Origin: Komagataeibacter sp. FNDCF1 | GTDB taxonomy: Bacteria; Pseudomonadota; Alphaproteobacteria; Acetobacterales; Acetobacteraceae | DNA length: 64,000 nt | NCBI RefSeq assembly: GCF_021295335.1 | Contig: NZ_JAIWOT010000001.1 | Location: 313,001 to 377,000, forward strand | Direction: 5' to 3' | Part shown: piece after piece, positions 26,108-36,100 of the stretch | Position numbering within the stretch: position 1 is the first letter of the stretch | How the letters are laid out: each line of letters starts with the position of its first letter | Program-made: the position numbers and the translations under genes | Notes under the pieces: model-generated | Told to the model about the DNA's origin: nothing | The model's database searches: none | The model's input: the letters and a program-made list of their open reading frames with translations, nothing else

Positions 26108-29100
26108 TCAGCCCGGTTCAGCCGTATGGGTGCGCGGCAGTTCCACCAGGTTCAGTGGAATGCCCTCCGCCCGCAGGGTGCGCGCCATGGTGCGTATGCT
26201 GTCATGATGGGTAAAGAGCAGTACCTGCGTGGTGCGGGCAAAATCCGCCAGCACCCGTAGCGTGCGTTCGCTGCGTGCATCATCGAACTGTACCAGCAGG
26301 TCATCTGCGATAAAGGGAAGGGGTTCGGCGGAGCGGCAGTAAGTCTCCACGCTGGCAAGCCGGAAGGCCAGGAAAAGCTGGTCCCGCGTGCCGGCACTCA
26401 TGGCGCTGACCGGCACGGTCCCGCCATCGTGGCGCAGGCCCAGCACGACCGGTTCGCCTTTCGGGTCCAGTTCGGTGCGGATGGCGGTAAACGCACCCAG
26501 CGTGGCAAGGGAAAGGAACTGCCCCGCGCGGGTAACAAGCGGGTCCTGTTCGGCTGCCCGTACGCGGCCTATGGCATCGGCAATCAGGTTACGGGCCAGT
26601 GTCAGTTCCGCATATTCCTCTACAATCCGGTGCAGGCTGCTGATGGCCGCCTCGCGTCGGGCTGCTGCCTGCGGGGCATCGGTGTTGTGCTCGAACGCAC
26701 GCAGCGCCGTTTCTTCTTCCTGTTCGGCGCGCACGGCGTTGTCGCGCTGGAGTTCGAGATCCTTCAGCCGGTCGTGAATGCGGGCGGTTTCGGCCCGGAG
26801 TTCGGGCAGGTCGCGCCCGTCAATGGCGCGTTCCAGATCATCCGGCGACTGGCCACCCGTCATGCGCGACAGGGTATGCAATGCCCGGGCATGGTCCTGT
26901 GCCAGCTGGTCACGCGCGGCAAGGCGGCTGGCAAGCCGTTCAAGTGCTTCCGGGCTTTCGGCCTGGGTGCGGGCCTGCAACTGCCCGATTTCCGCACGGG
27001 CGCGGGCAAGGGCTTCTTCACTTTCCGCCATGTCCTGGCGCGCTTTGTCCAGCGTGGGCAGCAGGGCCTCGCGCTGGTGGCGGCCCTTTTCCGCCGCCTG
27101 CCATAGCTGGTCCAGTTCCCGCGCCGCCGTCGCTGCATCGGCGTGCAGGGGAGTGGGCAGGCAGGGGCGGATATCATCCACGACACGCGCCAGTTCGGTT
27201 TCGGCCTGCCGGGCCTGAAGGCGGGCATCGTGCAGTTCGGCCAGCCGCTCCAGCTGTGCCGGGGCGGCGGCCCATTCGGCCGCAAGCGCGCGGGCGACGG
27301 TGGGCAGCGCGTCCGCCTTCAGCCCGATCGCCTGCATGGCGGGGGCCCACTGGCTTTCCCATTCACGCCGTGCGGCCTGCAGGGCGGCCGCCTGTGCATG
27401 CAGCCGGGCCTGCTCGGGCAGAAGGTCGTCGAGTTCACGCCGGAGTCTGCTGTATTCCTCATACCCGGCGGCATGCACGCGCAGGGCAGTGGTGACCGCT
27501 TCCACGCACGGTCCCAGCGGCAGGTCGGGTGCCATGCCAAGGCGCTGGGCCAGCCGGCGCAGGCTTTCGTGCATGGTATCGGGTTTTATGCGCTCTTCGG
27601 CCAGCAGGGTGCGCTCGATCGCAATCTGTTCGGCATCGGACAGGAGTTGCGCACGGGCAAGCAGGAATGCGCTCAGGGCATCCGGTGTGGCCGCATGGGG
27701 GGCAGGGATGCAGAATGGCGCGGTGAACGCCTGCCAGTGGTGGGCCATCTGCTGTTGCATGTCCGCCAGCGCGCGCTCATGCAGGGCAATCCGGTCCGTG
27801 CAGTGCGCGATGTCGTGCCGCAGCCCTTCGATACGGGCAATCCGGTCCGCCTGTGCCATCAGCTGCGCGGACAGGGTATCGGCCCTGTCCATCGCCGCTT
27901 CCAGCGCCCGGGCCCGGGCCTGGCGTGTGGCGGCCGATGGGGCGGCGGCGCCGTCCTGCGCATGGAGATAGGTTGCGCGGATGTCGTGCCACAGCGCATC
28001 GCGCTGCTGGCGGGCGGCGGCCAGCATGCCGGGTGTAAGCGGCTGTCCGGTGTGTTCCAGCCGGGCAAGCCCGGCGCCCAGCGTCGCCTGCCGGTCATGT
28101 TCCGCCGCAAGCGCGGCAGCCAGGCGGTCGTGTTCCGTGCGCAGGCCATGCTGGCGTTCGGCCGCCATGCGCGCCCCCTCCGATGGCGGGCAGGGCAGGG
28201 CGCGCAGATGTGCCACCGTATCGGACCCCAGTGCGCGAAGCTGCGTCTCCAGTGCCGTCTGCCTCTGGCCAAGGGCGGCCTCGCGCTGTTCCAGCCGCTT
28301 CATTTCCACCACCAGTGCGGCAAAGGGCGCGGGGTCGGCGTGCAGCGCGTCATCATGACCGGCTGCGCGCAGGCTGGCCATGCGGTGCTGCCTGTGGACA
28401 ATGGCCGTGTCCGTCTGGCTGACCTGCTGGTCCACGGTGGCGCGCCGGCTCTGCCATTCCGCCTGTGAGTCGGCCAGATGGCGTATGGTCTCAAGGGTGG
28501 CGCGCGTGGGCATGGATTGCTGCAGGTCGGCGTCCTCTGCCTTGCCCAGCTGCTGGCGCAGGCTGGCAAGGCTTTCATCTATGCCCCGCTGCCTTTCCGC
28601 CAGATCGGCCTGGCGCGCCCGGTGCTGGCGCACGACCTGTTCCAGTTCACGGGCGCGGCCCATGGGTTCGCGCAGGCTGACAGGAATGGCCTCGCCCGGC
28701 GGTGTGGTGGTCTGCCGGGCCAGCAGTTCGGCATGGGTCACGGCTTCGGCATGGCGGGCACGGGCCGCAACGCAGGTTTCCAGTGCGGTGGTGATACGCG
28801 CTCCCATGCCCGGTGGGAGGGGGGCAAGATCGGCCAGTGCCGCCAGCCCGGCTGCCAGCCGTGCGATTTCGTGCAACTGCGGCAGGGCCTTTTCCAGCTG
28901 TTCGTAATGGCTGTGCAGGCGGCGCAGCTCGGTCTGTTCGGTGCTGATGGCCGCCTTGCGCGCACGGGCTTCATCGCGCTCGCGGCGGTGTCGGGTATAG
29001 GCGTCATGCCCGAGGGAGGCGGCATTGAGGCTGCTCTGCGCGGTCCGGAAGGCATCGGATGCCTTGTAGAATGCACGCTCGGCGGCGCGGCGGGGGGCGA

Positions 29101-29614
29101 ACAGGGCGTTACGCCTGCTGTCGATTTCATCCAGCCGTATCATCAGGGCACGCAGTCCCCCGCCCGCTTCCACGATCAGGCGGCCGATATCGCCGTTTGC
29201 GCGTAGCAGGTCGGCGCCGCCGGTCCGCAATGTCTCGTCATTCAGGCCGAACAGGGCGGTAAAGCGTTCGCGCGTCATTGCCCCCAGCGGGTGGGCGAGT
29301 ACGCTGTCCTTCACGCGGGTTCCATCGGGCGTGGCAAGGGTATCGCCATTGCCCTTGCGGCGGATCAGGTCCAGTTCCTGGCCGTTTTCCAGCAATATGT
29401 GCGCACCAAGACGGATCTGGTCATTGCCGAAGACCGCCCCCGCGTTCGACCTGCCGGGAATGCCGAACAGGAGATCCCCGATGGCGGCAAGGCAGGTGCT
29501 CTTGCCCGCTTCGTTCGGACCGTGGATGACATGCAGGCCACGCCCGTCGCCAAAATTCAGGTCGAGGCTGGCAATCGCGCCATATCTGACGATCCTGAGG
29601 TCACTGATGCGCAT
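26108..29614 (-). CDS. YhaN-family SMC/SbcC-like ATPase
   Basis: 1,168 residues from ATG 29614, which overlaps the upstream YhaO gene by 14 bp. Walker A is HGPNEAGKST (residues 31-40). A very long, charged, heptad-rich middle forms the coiled-coil arms. The ABC signature region (SAMSAGTRDQLFLAFRLA) and Walker B (LPFIADDLLVQFDD), then a D-loop/H-loop LLFTHHDS, close the C-terminus. It is SbcC/Rad50-like in architecture and with YhaO forms an end-processing or DNA-break complex. The frame extends to 29,944 but only inside the YhaO gene. Confidence 0.88.
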   Translation of the reverse strand: MRISDLRIVRYGAIASLDLNFGDGRGLHVIHGPNEAGKSTCLAAIGDLLFGIPGRSNAGAVFGNDQIRLGAHILLENGQELDLIRRKGNGDTLATPDGTRVKDSVLAHPLGAMTRERFTALFGLNDETLRTGGADLLRANGDIGRLIVEAGGGLRALMIRLDEIDSRRNALFAPRRAAERAFYKASDAFRTAQSSLNAASLGHDAYTRHRRERDEARARKAAISTEQTELRRLHSHYEQLEKALPQLHEIARLAAGLAALADLAPLPPGMGARITTALETCVAARARHAEAVTHAELLARQTTTPPGEAIPVSLREPMGRARELEQVVRQHRARQADLAERQRGIDESLASLRQQLGKAEDADLQQSMPTRATLETIRHLADSQAEWQSRRATVDQQVSQTDTAIVHRQHRMASLRAAGHDDALHADPAPFAALVVEMKRLEQREAALGQRQTALETQLRALGSDTVAHLRALPCPPSEGARMAAERQHGLRTEHDRLAAALAAEHDRQATLGAGLARLEHTGQPLTPGMLAAARQQRDALWHDIRATYLHAQDGAAAPSAATRQARARALEAAMDRADTLSAQLMAQADRIARIEGLRHDIAHCTDRIALHERALADMQQQMAHHWQAFTAPFCIPAPHAATPDALSAFLLARAQLLSDAEQIAIERTLLAEERIKPDTMHESLRRLAQRLGMAPDLPLGPCVEAVTTALRVHAAGYEEYSRLRRELDDLLPEQARLHAQAAALQAARREWESQWAPAMQAIGLKADALPTVARALAAEWAAAPAQLERLAELHDARLQARQAETELARVVDDIRPCLPTPLHADAATAARELDQLWQAAEKGRHQREALLPTLDKARQDMAESEEALARARAEIGQLQARTQAESPEALERLASRLAARDQLAQDHARALHTLSRMTGGQSPDDLERAIDGRDLPELRAETARIHDRLKDLELQRDNAVRAEQEEETALRAFEHNTDAPQAAARREAAISSLHRIVEEYAELTLARNLIADAIGRVRAAEQDPLVTRAGQFLSLATLGAFTAIRTELDPKGEPVVLGLRHDGGTVPVSAMSAGTRDQLFLAFRLASVETYCRSAEPLPFIADDLLVQFDDARSERTLRVLADFARTTQVLLFTHHDSIRTMARTLRAEGIPLNLVELPRTHTAEPG

Positions 29615-30860
29615 TGTCGCCCGCTTCGGGATTTTCCACCAGTGACAGGGCAAGGTCGCGTGCGCGTGCTGGTACGTCGTGCAGGATGGCGGCGCGCATC
29701 TCCTCCGTCCGGGTGTGGGCGGGCATGCGGTCGAGTATGGTGGTGAGTATGGTATCCAGTTCCGCCTGCAGGGCTTCGGGGGTTGCGGCGCTGCGTATGT
29801 CCGCCGCGATCCGCCCCCCGGTGGAAGGGTCGAGCACTTCGGGCCGCGCGGGCGCGGTGGTATGGACCCGCAGGCGTTCAAGCCAGATATGGTCGGACAC
29901 GCTGGCCAGAATGGCTTCAACTTCCAGTTGCAGTTCATGCGCATCGCGGATCAGGCTGGCATGCAGCGGCGTGGCCCCCACCAGTTCCAGCCGCAGCGCC
30001 ACGGGTCGCCCCTGTGCGCGGGCCACGAGGTCAAGGCTGGCCGCGCGGATGCGGCTGCCCATTTCCGCATAGGTCGTGGCGGCATTCAGGTCCACCGCCT
30101 CGCACGCCCAGCGCACGGCGTCGAGCACCCGGTGTTCGACCGTCAGCACCTCTCCCCCGCGCACCGTGACCAGGGATGCTCCCTTGGGTCCGGCTTCGCG
30201 CGCGTGGCGTCCCTGCAGGTTGCCCGCATAGACCACGTACGGGTTCTCATGCAGGATTTCACGCGTGTGGACATGACCCAGGGCCCAGTACTGGTAGCCA
30301 TGGTTGACCAGCTGTTCAACCGTGCAGGGCGCGTAGCTCTCGTGCCCCTCCCGCCCCTGGCAGGCGGTATGCAGGATGCCGATGTTGAACAGGCCCGGAA
30401 CCGGCGGGGGGTACTGGCGGGCGATATTGTCGCGCACGTCACGGCGGGCGAAACTGTGGCCATGCACGGCAACGCCCAGATCCTCCATGACACAGGTCTC
30501 GGCCCCGGACGTGGCGAACAGGTGCACGTTGTCCGTTACCCGCAGGTGTTTTGCAAAGCGGTTTTCCGCATCATGGTTGCCCAGGATCATGAACACGCGG
30601 ATACCCGCCGCCTGCAGCCGCGCCATGCCATTTATGAAGAACAGCCCGCATTGCGTATCACGCAGGTCGCCATCAAACACATCGCCCGCCAGCACCACGA
30701 AGCGGCAGCCGCTTTCCACGGCCAGGCTGACCATGTCACTGAATGCCCGACGTGAGGCATCGGCCACAAGCCGGGCGTAATCTCCCGATTTTTCCGTAAG
30801 GCCGAGCAGCGGACTGTCAAGATGCAGGTCGGCGGCGTGAAGGAAGCGGAATTCGTCCAT
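29601..30860 (-). CDS. YhaO-family metallophosphoesterase (SbcD/Mre11-like DNA repair nuclease)
   Basis: 419 residues from ATG 30860 (an in-frame ATG at 30,869 is also possible). Metal-binding motifs of calcineurin-like phosphoesterases appear in order: HAADLHLDSP, VVLAGDVFDGD, ILGNHDAE, and the later GHSFARRD and ALGHVHTRE His residues. Mre11-type proteins use two Mn ions for exo/endonuclease action on DNA ends. The gene overlaps the YhaN ATPase gene by 14 bp, giving a translationally coupled two-gene operon. Confidence 0.9.
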   Translation of the reverse strand: MDEFRFLHAADLHLDSPLLGLTEKSGDYARLVADASRRAFSDMVSLAVESGCRFVVLAGDVFDGDLRDTQCGLFFINGMARLQAAGIRVFMILGNHDAENRFAKHLRVTDNVHLFATSGAETCVMEDLGVAVHGHSFARRDVRDNIARQYPPPVPGLFNIGILHTACQGREGHESYAPCTVEQLVNHGYQYWALGHVHTREILHENPYVVYAGNLQGRHAREAGPKGASLVTVRGGEVLTVEHRVLDAVRWACEAVDLNAATTYAEMGSRIRAASLDLVARAQGRPVALRLELVGATPLHASLIRDAHELQLEVEAILASVSDHIWLERLRVHTTAPARPEVLDPSTGGRIAADIRSAATPEALQAELDTILTTILDRMPAHTRTEEMRAAILHDVPARARDLALSLVENPEAGDNAHQ

Positions 30861-30924
30861 GCACGCCATCGTAATTCATTGCAGGCGGATGTAAATGCAC
30901 CTGCCCCGCCATGCAGGCCGCAGG

Positions 30925-32394
30925 TCAGGCATCCGGGTCGGTGATGTCGGTGCAGATGTATTTCATCTCCAGATATTCATCCATGCCGTAGCGCGATCCC
31001 TCGCGCCCCATGCCGGACTGCTTGATCCCGCCAAAGGGGGCGACCTCGTTGGAGATCAGGCCGGTATTGTGCCCGACCATGCCGTATTCCAGCGCCTCGG
31101 CCACACGATGGACGCGGGCATGGTCGCGGGTGAAGAAATAGGCGGCAAGCCCGTATTCCGTATCATTGGCCATGGCGATGGCCTCGTCCTCGGTGCGGAA
31201 GCGGAACAGCGGGGCCACGGGGCCGAATGTCTCCTCATGTGCGATGCGCATGGCGGGCGTCACGTCGCGCAGCACGGTGGGGCGGTAGAACAGCGGGCCC
31301 ATCCGGTCCCCCGTGCCGCCGCACAGCACGGTCGCGCCCCGTTTCACGGCGTCATGTACATGGGCTTCCACCTTGTCACGCGCGCCCGCGCTGATCAGCG
31401 GGCCGATGACGGAATCCGGATCACTGCCCGGCCCGACGCGCAGCGCCTCCACGGCGCGGGCGAAGCGGGTGGCGAATTCGTCATAAATACCGTCCTGCAC
31501 CAGAAAGCGGTTGGCGCATACGCAGGTCTGCCCCGCATTGCGGTATTTGGCGGCGATGGCGCTTTTCACCGCCTGTCCGATATGCGCGTCATCAAACACG
31601 ATGAAGGGCGCATTGCCGCCCAGTTCCAGTGACAGGCGCTTGAGCGTCGGGGCCGACTGCGCCATGAGGACGCGCCCGACCCGCGTGGAGCCGGTAAAGG
31701 ACAGCTTGCGGATATCGGGGCTTGCGCACAACGCCTTGCCCAGCGCCGTGCCATCCCCCGGCAGGACCTGCAGCAGCCCCGCCGGCACGCCTGCCTGCCG
31801 GGCCAGTTCGGCCAGGGCCAGCGCGGTCAGCGGTGTCAGTTCCGATGGCTTGACGATCATGGCGCACCCCGCGGCAAGGGCGGGACCGGCCTTGCGCGTG
31901 ATCATGGCGGCGGGGAAATTCCATGGGGTTATGGCGGCGCATACCCCGACCGGCTGGCGGATGACACTGAGCCGTGTGGCCGGGTTGGTGGGGGGAATGA
32001 CATCACCGTAAGCGCGCATGGCCTCGGCCGCGAACCAGAGCAGGAAGCTCGCGGCATAGCGGATCTCGCCTGCCGCTTCCACGCGCGGCTTGCCCTGTTC
32101 GGTCACGATCAGGGTGGCCAGGTCATCGAGGTTGTCCATGACCAGGTCATGCCAGCGTGCCAGGATGACCTGCCGCTGGGCGCCGGTGCGGTTGCGCCAT
32201 TCTGCCTGCGCCGCCACGGCGGCGGCAATGGCGCGGGCGGCGTCATCCGCGCCGCATTCGGCAACCTGCGCCACCAGCGCGCCGGTGGCGGGATTGTGCA
32301 CGGGCCGGCACGTGCCATCCAGCGCGGGACGCCACGTACCGTCGATGAAGGCATCCGTGCGGAAGAGGGATGTATTGGCAAGATGTACGGCCAT
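30925..32394 (-). CDS. gabD: Succinate-semialdehyde dehydrogenase (NAD(P)+)
   Basis: 489 residues of the aldehyde dehydrogenase superfamily at full length. The general-base Glu is in LELGGNAPFIVF and the nucleophilic Cys in NAGQTCVCANRFL, with the NAD-binding FTGSTRVGRVLM before them; the C-terminus has the GMGREGSRYG motif of GabD. It oxidises succinate semialdehyde to succinate. It follows gabT by 50 bp on the same strand, completing the GABA shunt; other semialdehydes such as glutarate semialdehyde are possible. Confidence 0.92.
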   Translation of the reverse strand: MAVHLANTSLFRTDAFIDGTWRPALDGTCRPVHNPATGALVAQVAECGADDAARAIAAAVAAQAEWRNRTGAQRQVILARWHDLVMDNLDDLATLIVTEQGKPRVEAAGEIRYAASFLLWFAAEAMRAYGDVIPPTNPATRLSVIRQPVGVCAAITPWNFPAAMITRKAGPALAAGCAMIVKPSELTPLTALALAELARQAGVPAGLLQVLPGDGTALGKALCASPDIRKLSFTGSTRVGRVLMAQSAPTLKRLSLELGGNAPFIVFDDAHIGQAVKSAIAAKYRNAGQTCVCANRFLVQDGIYDEFATRFARAVEALRVGPGSDPDSVIGPLISAGARDKVEAHVHDAVKRGATVLCGGTGDRMGPLFYRPTVLRDVTPAMRIAHEETFGPVAPLFRFRTEDEAIAMANDTEYGLAAYFFTRDHARVHRVAEALEYGMVGHNTGLISNEVAPFGGIKQSGMGREGSRYGMDEYLEMKYICTDITDPDA

Positions 32395-32444
32395 GACAGT
32401 CTCCGGTCTGGGCGGGGAGGTTATGGTTGACGGAACGGGCGGGT

Positions 32445-33740
32445 TCAGGTTGCCGTTTCCGCCAGTACCTGTTCAATGATGGTCATGCCTTCATCAATGA
32501 TTGTATCCGCAGCCGTCAATGGTACAAGAATGCGGATGGTTGCCCCCTGTATTCCGCATGGAAGTACGATCAGCCCCTTTTCACATGCCCGTGCGCACAG
32601 GGCTGCCGCCGCGCCCGGTCGCAGGTCGGGCCGGTCCCGGGTCTGCAGGATGTCAAACGCGACCATGGCGCCCGGCCCGCGCGCGCGGCTTATGGGCAGC
32701 AGGCCGGTACTGGCATGCATCCTGTCGATATGGCGGCGCAGGCGCGCGCCGATCACATTGGCGCGCTCGACCAGATTTTCTTCCTCCATGATGTCCAGCA
32801 CCGCCAGGGCGGCAGCGCATGCCAGGGGTGCGCCGCCATAGGTGCCACCCAGCCCGCCGGGGCCGACCGCATCCATGACATCCGCACGCCCGATCACACC
32901 GGAAAGCGGCAGCCCCCCGCCCAGTGACTTGGCTACGCATACAAGGTCGGGCTGCACGCCGGAATGTTCGATGCCGAACAGGCGGCCGGTCCGGGCGAAG
33001 CCACTCTGTACCTCATCCGCCACCAGCATGATGCCATGCGCATCACAGATCCGGCGCAGGGCGTGGAGCAGTTCGGCGGGCGCCATGCGGAAACCGCCTT
33101 CGCCCTGAACGGGCTCGATGATGATCGCGGCAATGCTGGCGGGCGCGAGATCAGCCGCGAACAGGAAGTCGAGCATGCGCAGCGTGTCGGCCACACTTAC
33201 GTCACCATCGGGGAAAGGCAGGTGATAGACTTCGCCCGGCAGGGTGCCGAACGGCGCCTTGTAGGGATTGACCTTGCCCGTCATGGCCGAGGCCAGCAGC
33301 GTGCGGCCATGGAAACCACCGGTAAAGGCGATGATCCCGTTACGCCCCGTTGCCGCGCGCGCGATCTTGACCGCGTTTTCGGTCGCCTCCCCGCCGGTGG
33401 AAAAGAATACGGTCCGCGCGGGCCCATCGAACGGTGCGCGCGCGTTCAGTTTTTCCGCCAGTTCGATATAGGGTTCGTATGCCGCGACCTGAAAGGCTGT
33501 ATGGGTAAAGCGGTCAAGCTGGGCGCGCACCGCGGCCACGACCTTCGGATGGCGGTGCCCCACGTTCAACACCGCGATGCCACCGGCAAAATCCACGTAG
33601 CGCCGTCCTTCAACATCCCACAGCTCGGCATTTTCCGCCCGGTCGGCAAAGACCGGCGTGGCCGTGGCCACCCCGCGCGGGACGGCATGGTTGCGGCGGG
33701 CAAGCAGGGTCGTGTTGGTATCGGTCATGGCGCGTTTCAT
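32445..33740 (-). CDS. gabT: 4-aminobutyrate-2-oxoglutarate aminotransferase
   Basis: 431 residues of class III PLP aminotransferase. Motifs: FSTGGEATENAVK, AFTGGFHGRTL, the EPVQGEGGF Glu, VADEVQSGFARTG Asp and the PLP Lys in CVAKSLGGGLPLSG. Converts GABA and 2-oxoglutarate to succinate semialdehyde and glutamate, feeding GabD encoded next. ATG 33740 and 33728 are both possible starts. A LysR gene lies 56 bp upstream on the same strand and may control it. Confidence 0.92.
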   Translation of the reverse strand: MKRAMTDTNTTLLARRNHAVPRGVATATPVFADRAENAELWDVEGRRYVDFAGGIAVLNVGHRHPKVVAAVRAQLDRFTHTAFQVAAYEPYIELAEKLNARAPFDGPARTVFFSTGGEATENAVKIARAATGRNGIIAFTGGFHGRTLLASAMTGKVNPYKAPFGTLPGEVYHLPFPDGDVSVADTLRMLDFLFAADLAPASIAAIIIEPVQGEGGFRMAPAELLHALRRICDAHGIMLVADEVQSGFARTGRLFGIEHSGVQPDLVCVAKSLGGGLPLSGVIGRADVMDAVGPGGLGGTYGGAPLACAAALAVLDIMEEENLVERANVIGARLRRHIDRMHASTGLLPISRARGPGAMVAFDILQTRDRPDLRPGAAAALCARACEKGLIVLPCGIQGATIRILVPLTAADTIIDEGMTIIEQVLAETAT

Positions 33741-33796
33741 TGCTCGAGTTGCGGTACCGGCGGGATGCCGGGTTCATGGTCCCGTGCGTAACGGCT

Positions 33797-34780
33797 TCAA
33801 TGATGCGGGGGGAGGCGCTTTGTGGGCACCTGGTGGTGATCTGCCGTCACCACCTTTTCCGTTGCGGGCACCATCCGGCTTTCCAGCCACGCGCGCAACG
33901 CCATCATCGGCCGTGTCTGCCATGCCGGCTTCGTGGCGCGCAGCATGTACGCCCCCAGCGCCACGTCGCGCAGCGGCGTTCCGGTCGTGGTGATGCGGAC
34001 CAGCCGCCCCGTGCGCAGGTCATCTTCGAGCAGAAAGGTGTTGGCCAGTGCAATCCCTTCACCCGCGCGGGCGGCGGCAAGGGCCAGATGTGCCTGCCAC
34101 AGCCTGCACCCGCTGACCTGTGGCACATCGACGGACTGCCGGGCAAACCACAGCCGCCATTCCGTATCGTTATCCTCAACCAGCAGGGGGGCATCCAGCA
34201 GGTCGGCGGCATGGCGCGGGGGGTACGCAAGCCGGCGCAGGCAGGCGGGGCTGGCTACGGGAAAGACCGCGGGCCGTGCCAGCGCCAGGGCATGGATGCG
34301 TGGCGGGGTGGGGGCGATATCATGGTCATTCATATAGCGGATATCGGCATGCAGTCCGGTATCGGACCGGTCCGGGTCGAACGGGCAGTCTGAATCGACC
34401 GGGCGCAGCAGGAGATCCACGCCGGGATGAAGCTGGCGGAAAGCGGGCAGGCGTGGCAGCAGCCAGTGATAGGCGATGCCGTGGGAGCAGGTCAGCGTAA
34501 GTTCCGGCATCTGGCCACGCAGTTCCGCCGTGGCGCGGGCCAGACCATCAAGCAGGGGAGTGATGCGGGCATGGTAGTCCTGTCCCGCCGGGGTCAGAGC
34601 ACCCGTGGCGCGGTTGCGCAGGCTTACGCCCAGCATGCCCTCCAGGTCGCGCAGGTGGCGGCTGACCACGGCGTGATCCACCCCCAGCATGCCGGCTGCA
34701 CGCCGGATTCCACCCGTACGCGCGAAGGCCACGAATGCATGCAGCGTCGCAAGGGGGGGAATCCGGTAACGCCATTCCAT
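33797..34780 (-). CDS. LysR-family transcriptional regulator (GcvA-like)
   Basis: 327 residues. The N-terminal winged helix is LHAFVAFARTGGIRRAAGML, then HAVVSRHLRDLEGMLG; GcvA-type regulators start in the same way with a P-L-x-x-L-x-x-F pattern. The remaining 230 residues are the periplasmic-binding-protein-like effector domain (ELTLTCSHGIAYHWLLPRLP opens it). It precedes gabT on the same strand and is divergent from another LysR gene, so it is a candidate activator of gabTD or of its divergent neighbour. Confidence 0.87.
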   Translation of the reverse strand: MEWRYRIPPLATLHAFVAFARTGGIRRAAGMLGVDHAVVSRHLRDLEGMLGVSLRNRATGALTPAGQDYHARITPLLDGLARATAELRGQMPELTLTCSHGIAYHWLLPRLPAFRQLHPGVDLLLRPVDSDCPFDPDRSDTGLHADIRYMNDHDIAPTPPRIHALALARPAVFPVASPACLRRLAYPPRHAADLLDAPLLVEDNDTEWRLWFARQSVDVPQVSGCRLWQAHLALAAARAGEGIALANTFLLEDDLRTGRLVRITTTGTPLRDVALGAYMLRATKPAWQTRPMMALRAWLESRMVPATEKVVTADHHQVPTKRLPPHH

Positions 34781-34874
34781 GGGGTACGGATGCTAGCATG
34801 AACCGCCGTCATCAGGAACATGGCTGCCTGCGTCCTTTGCCCGGGCATACTGGCGGCGCAGGGATTTGTCCGAT

Positions 34875-35813
34875 ATGCAGGGAGCAGGTTCTGGCAGGAT
34901 TGGATACGGCGTGTTTCTGCGGCAGCTGACATATCTCATGGCGCTTGACCGCTACCGGCATTTCTCGCGCGCGGCGGAAAGCTGTGGCGTATCCCAGCCA
35001 GCCCTCTCGGCGGCGATACGCCAGCTTGAATCCGAACTGGGCATTACCATCATCCGCCGGACCCGGCGCTTCAATGGCCTGACGGATGAAGGCAGGCGCG
35101 TGCTGGACTGGGCACGGCAGACACTGGCCGCGCTGGACGGGTTGCGGCAGGAAGCGGCCTTTGCGCAGGAGGTGGCGGGGGGCACGCTGTCCATTGGCGT
35201 GATGCCGCCGGGCATGCAGGCCGTACCCATGCTGCTGGAAAGCTTTCGTACCGCCATACCCGGCCTGCACCTGAAGGTCCGGCTGGGCTCCAGTGCGGAT
35301 ACCATCCATGGCCTGCGCCAGCAGCAGCTCGATCTGGGGCTGGTCTACCTTGACCAGATTCCCGCCGACGGGCCTTTTGAAAAGCTGTCGCTTTATACCG
35401 AACAGCATGTGCTGGTGGCGGTCGAGCCGCTTGTGCTTCCGGCCGGGCGGCAGGAATGGAGCAGTCTTGCGGATCTGCCGCTCTGCCTGCTCAGTTCCGA
35501 GATGCAGACCCGGCAGATCGTGGATGACGCCTTTCGCAACGCGGGCGTGACCCCGGCTGTGATTCTGGAGACGAATTCACTCGAAGTGCTGTATGGCGAA
35601 GTGCTGGGCGGGCGGCTGGCCAGCATCCTGCCGGTTGCCGCATTGCCGACGCATACCGGCCATAACAGGCTGCAGGTGCGCCCGCTGGGCCCATGCGCCG
35701 TGCCGGAGGCCGGTCTGGTGCGGCTGGCCCCGTCCCAGCCCACGGCACTGGCCATGCGGGTATGGGAGGTCGCGGCAACACTGAAAATGCGCGATATCTT
35801 TGCCGTGGGCTAA
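34875..35813 (+). CDS. LysR-family transcriptional regulator (CynR/OxyR-like)
   Basis: About 312 residues. The helix-turn-helix is YLMALDRYRHFSRAAESCGV, then SQPALSAAIRQLESELG, followed by a LysR effector domain (GGTLSIGVMPPGMQAVPMLL). A TTG at 34866 would add three residues; ATG 34875 is chosen. The start shares a short divergent spacer with the GcvA-like gene. No enzyme gene follows it, since the next gene converges, so its target lies elsewhere or across the spacer. Confidence 0.85.
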   Translation: MQGAGSGRIGYGVFLRQLTYLMALDRYRHFSRAAESCGVSQPALSAAIRQLESELGITIIRRTRRFNGLTDEGRRVLDWARQTLAALDGLRQEAAFAQEVAGGTLSIGVMPPGMQAVPMLLESFRTAIPGLHLKVRLGSSADTIHGLRQQQLDLGLVYLDQIPADGPFEKLSLYTEQHVLVAVEPLVLPAGRQEWSSLADLPLCLLSSEMQTRQIVDDAFRNAGVTPAVILETNSLEVLYGEVLGGRLASILPVAALPTHTGHNRLQVRPLGPCAVPEAGLVRLAPSQPTALAMRVWEVAATLKMRDIFAVG

Positions 35814-35863
35814 AGGGCTGGCAGGCAGTATTCTGGCCCGGTACGGCGGGGTAGAAACAAAAA

Positions 35864-35887
35864 CGGCAGGAACCGGGGTTCCTGCCG
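35864..35887 (-). terminator. Rho-independent terminator of the cold-shock gene
   Basis: A perfect 11-bp inverted repeat (35864-35874 / 35877-35887, 2-nt core) begins 7 bp past the cold-shock stop codon. Read on the minus strand it is followed by TTTTTGTTT, a classic intrinsic terminator. It may also stop the converging LysR transcript. Confidence 0.9.
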
Positions 35888-35893
35888 AAATCA

Positions 35894-36100
35894 TCAGCCA
35901 ATCTTCAGATTGACTGCGGAAGACTTGCCGTTACGACCTCTTTCGAGGTCATACGTCACGGCCTGGCCTTCGTTCAGGGTCTGCTGGCCAGCCTGCTCGA
36001 CTGCGGAGATGTGAACGAAAGCGTCAGCGCTTCCGTCATCAGGCTGGATAAATCCAAAGCCCTTCTGGGCGTTGAACCATTTAACTGTTCCTGCGGCCAT
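35894..36100 (-). CDS. Cold-shock protein CspA family
   Basis: 68 residues from ATG 36100, preceded by GGAGG at 9-nt spacing. It is a single OB-fold cold-shock domain with RNP1 (KGFGFIQ) and RNP2 (AFVHISAVE), the normal length of CspA-type RNA chaperones. It binds single-stranded RNA/DNA and relieves mRNA structure. The in-frame extension to 36,139 ignores the ribosome site and is not used. Transcribed alone, with its own strong terminator. Confidence 0.95.
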   Translation of the reverse strand: MAAGTVKWFNAQKGFGFIQPDDGSADAFVHISAVEQAGQQTLNEGQAVTYDLERGRNGKSSAVNLKIG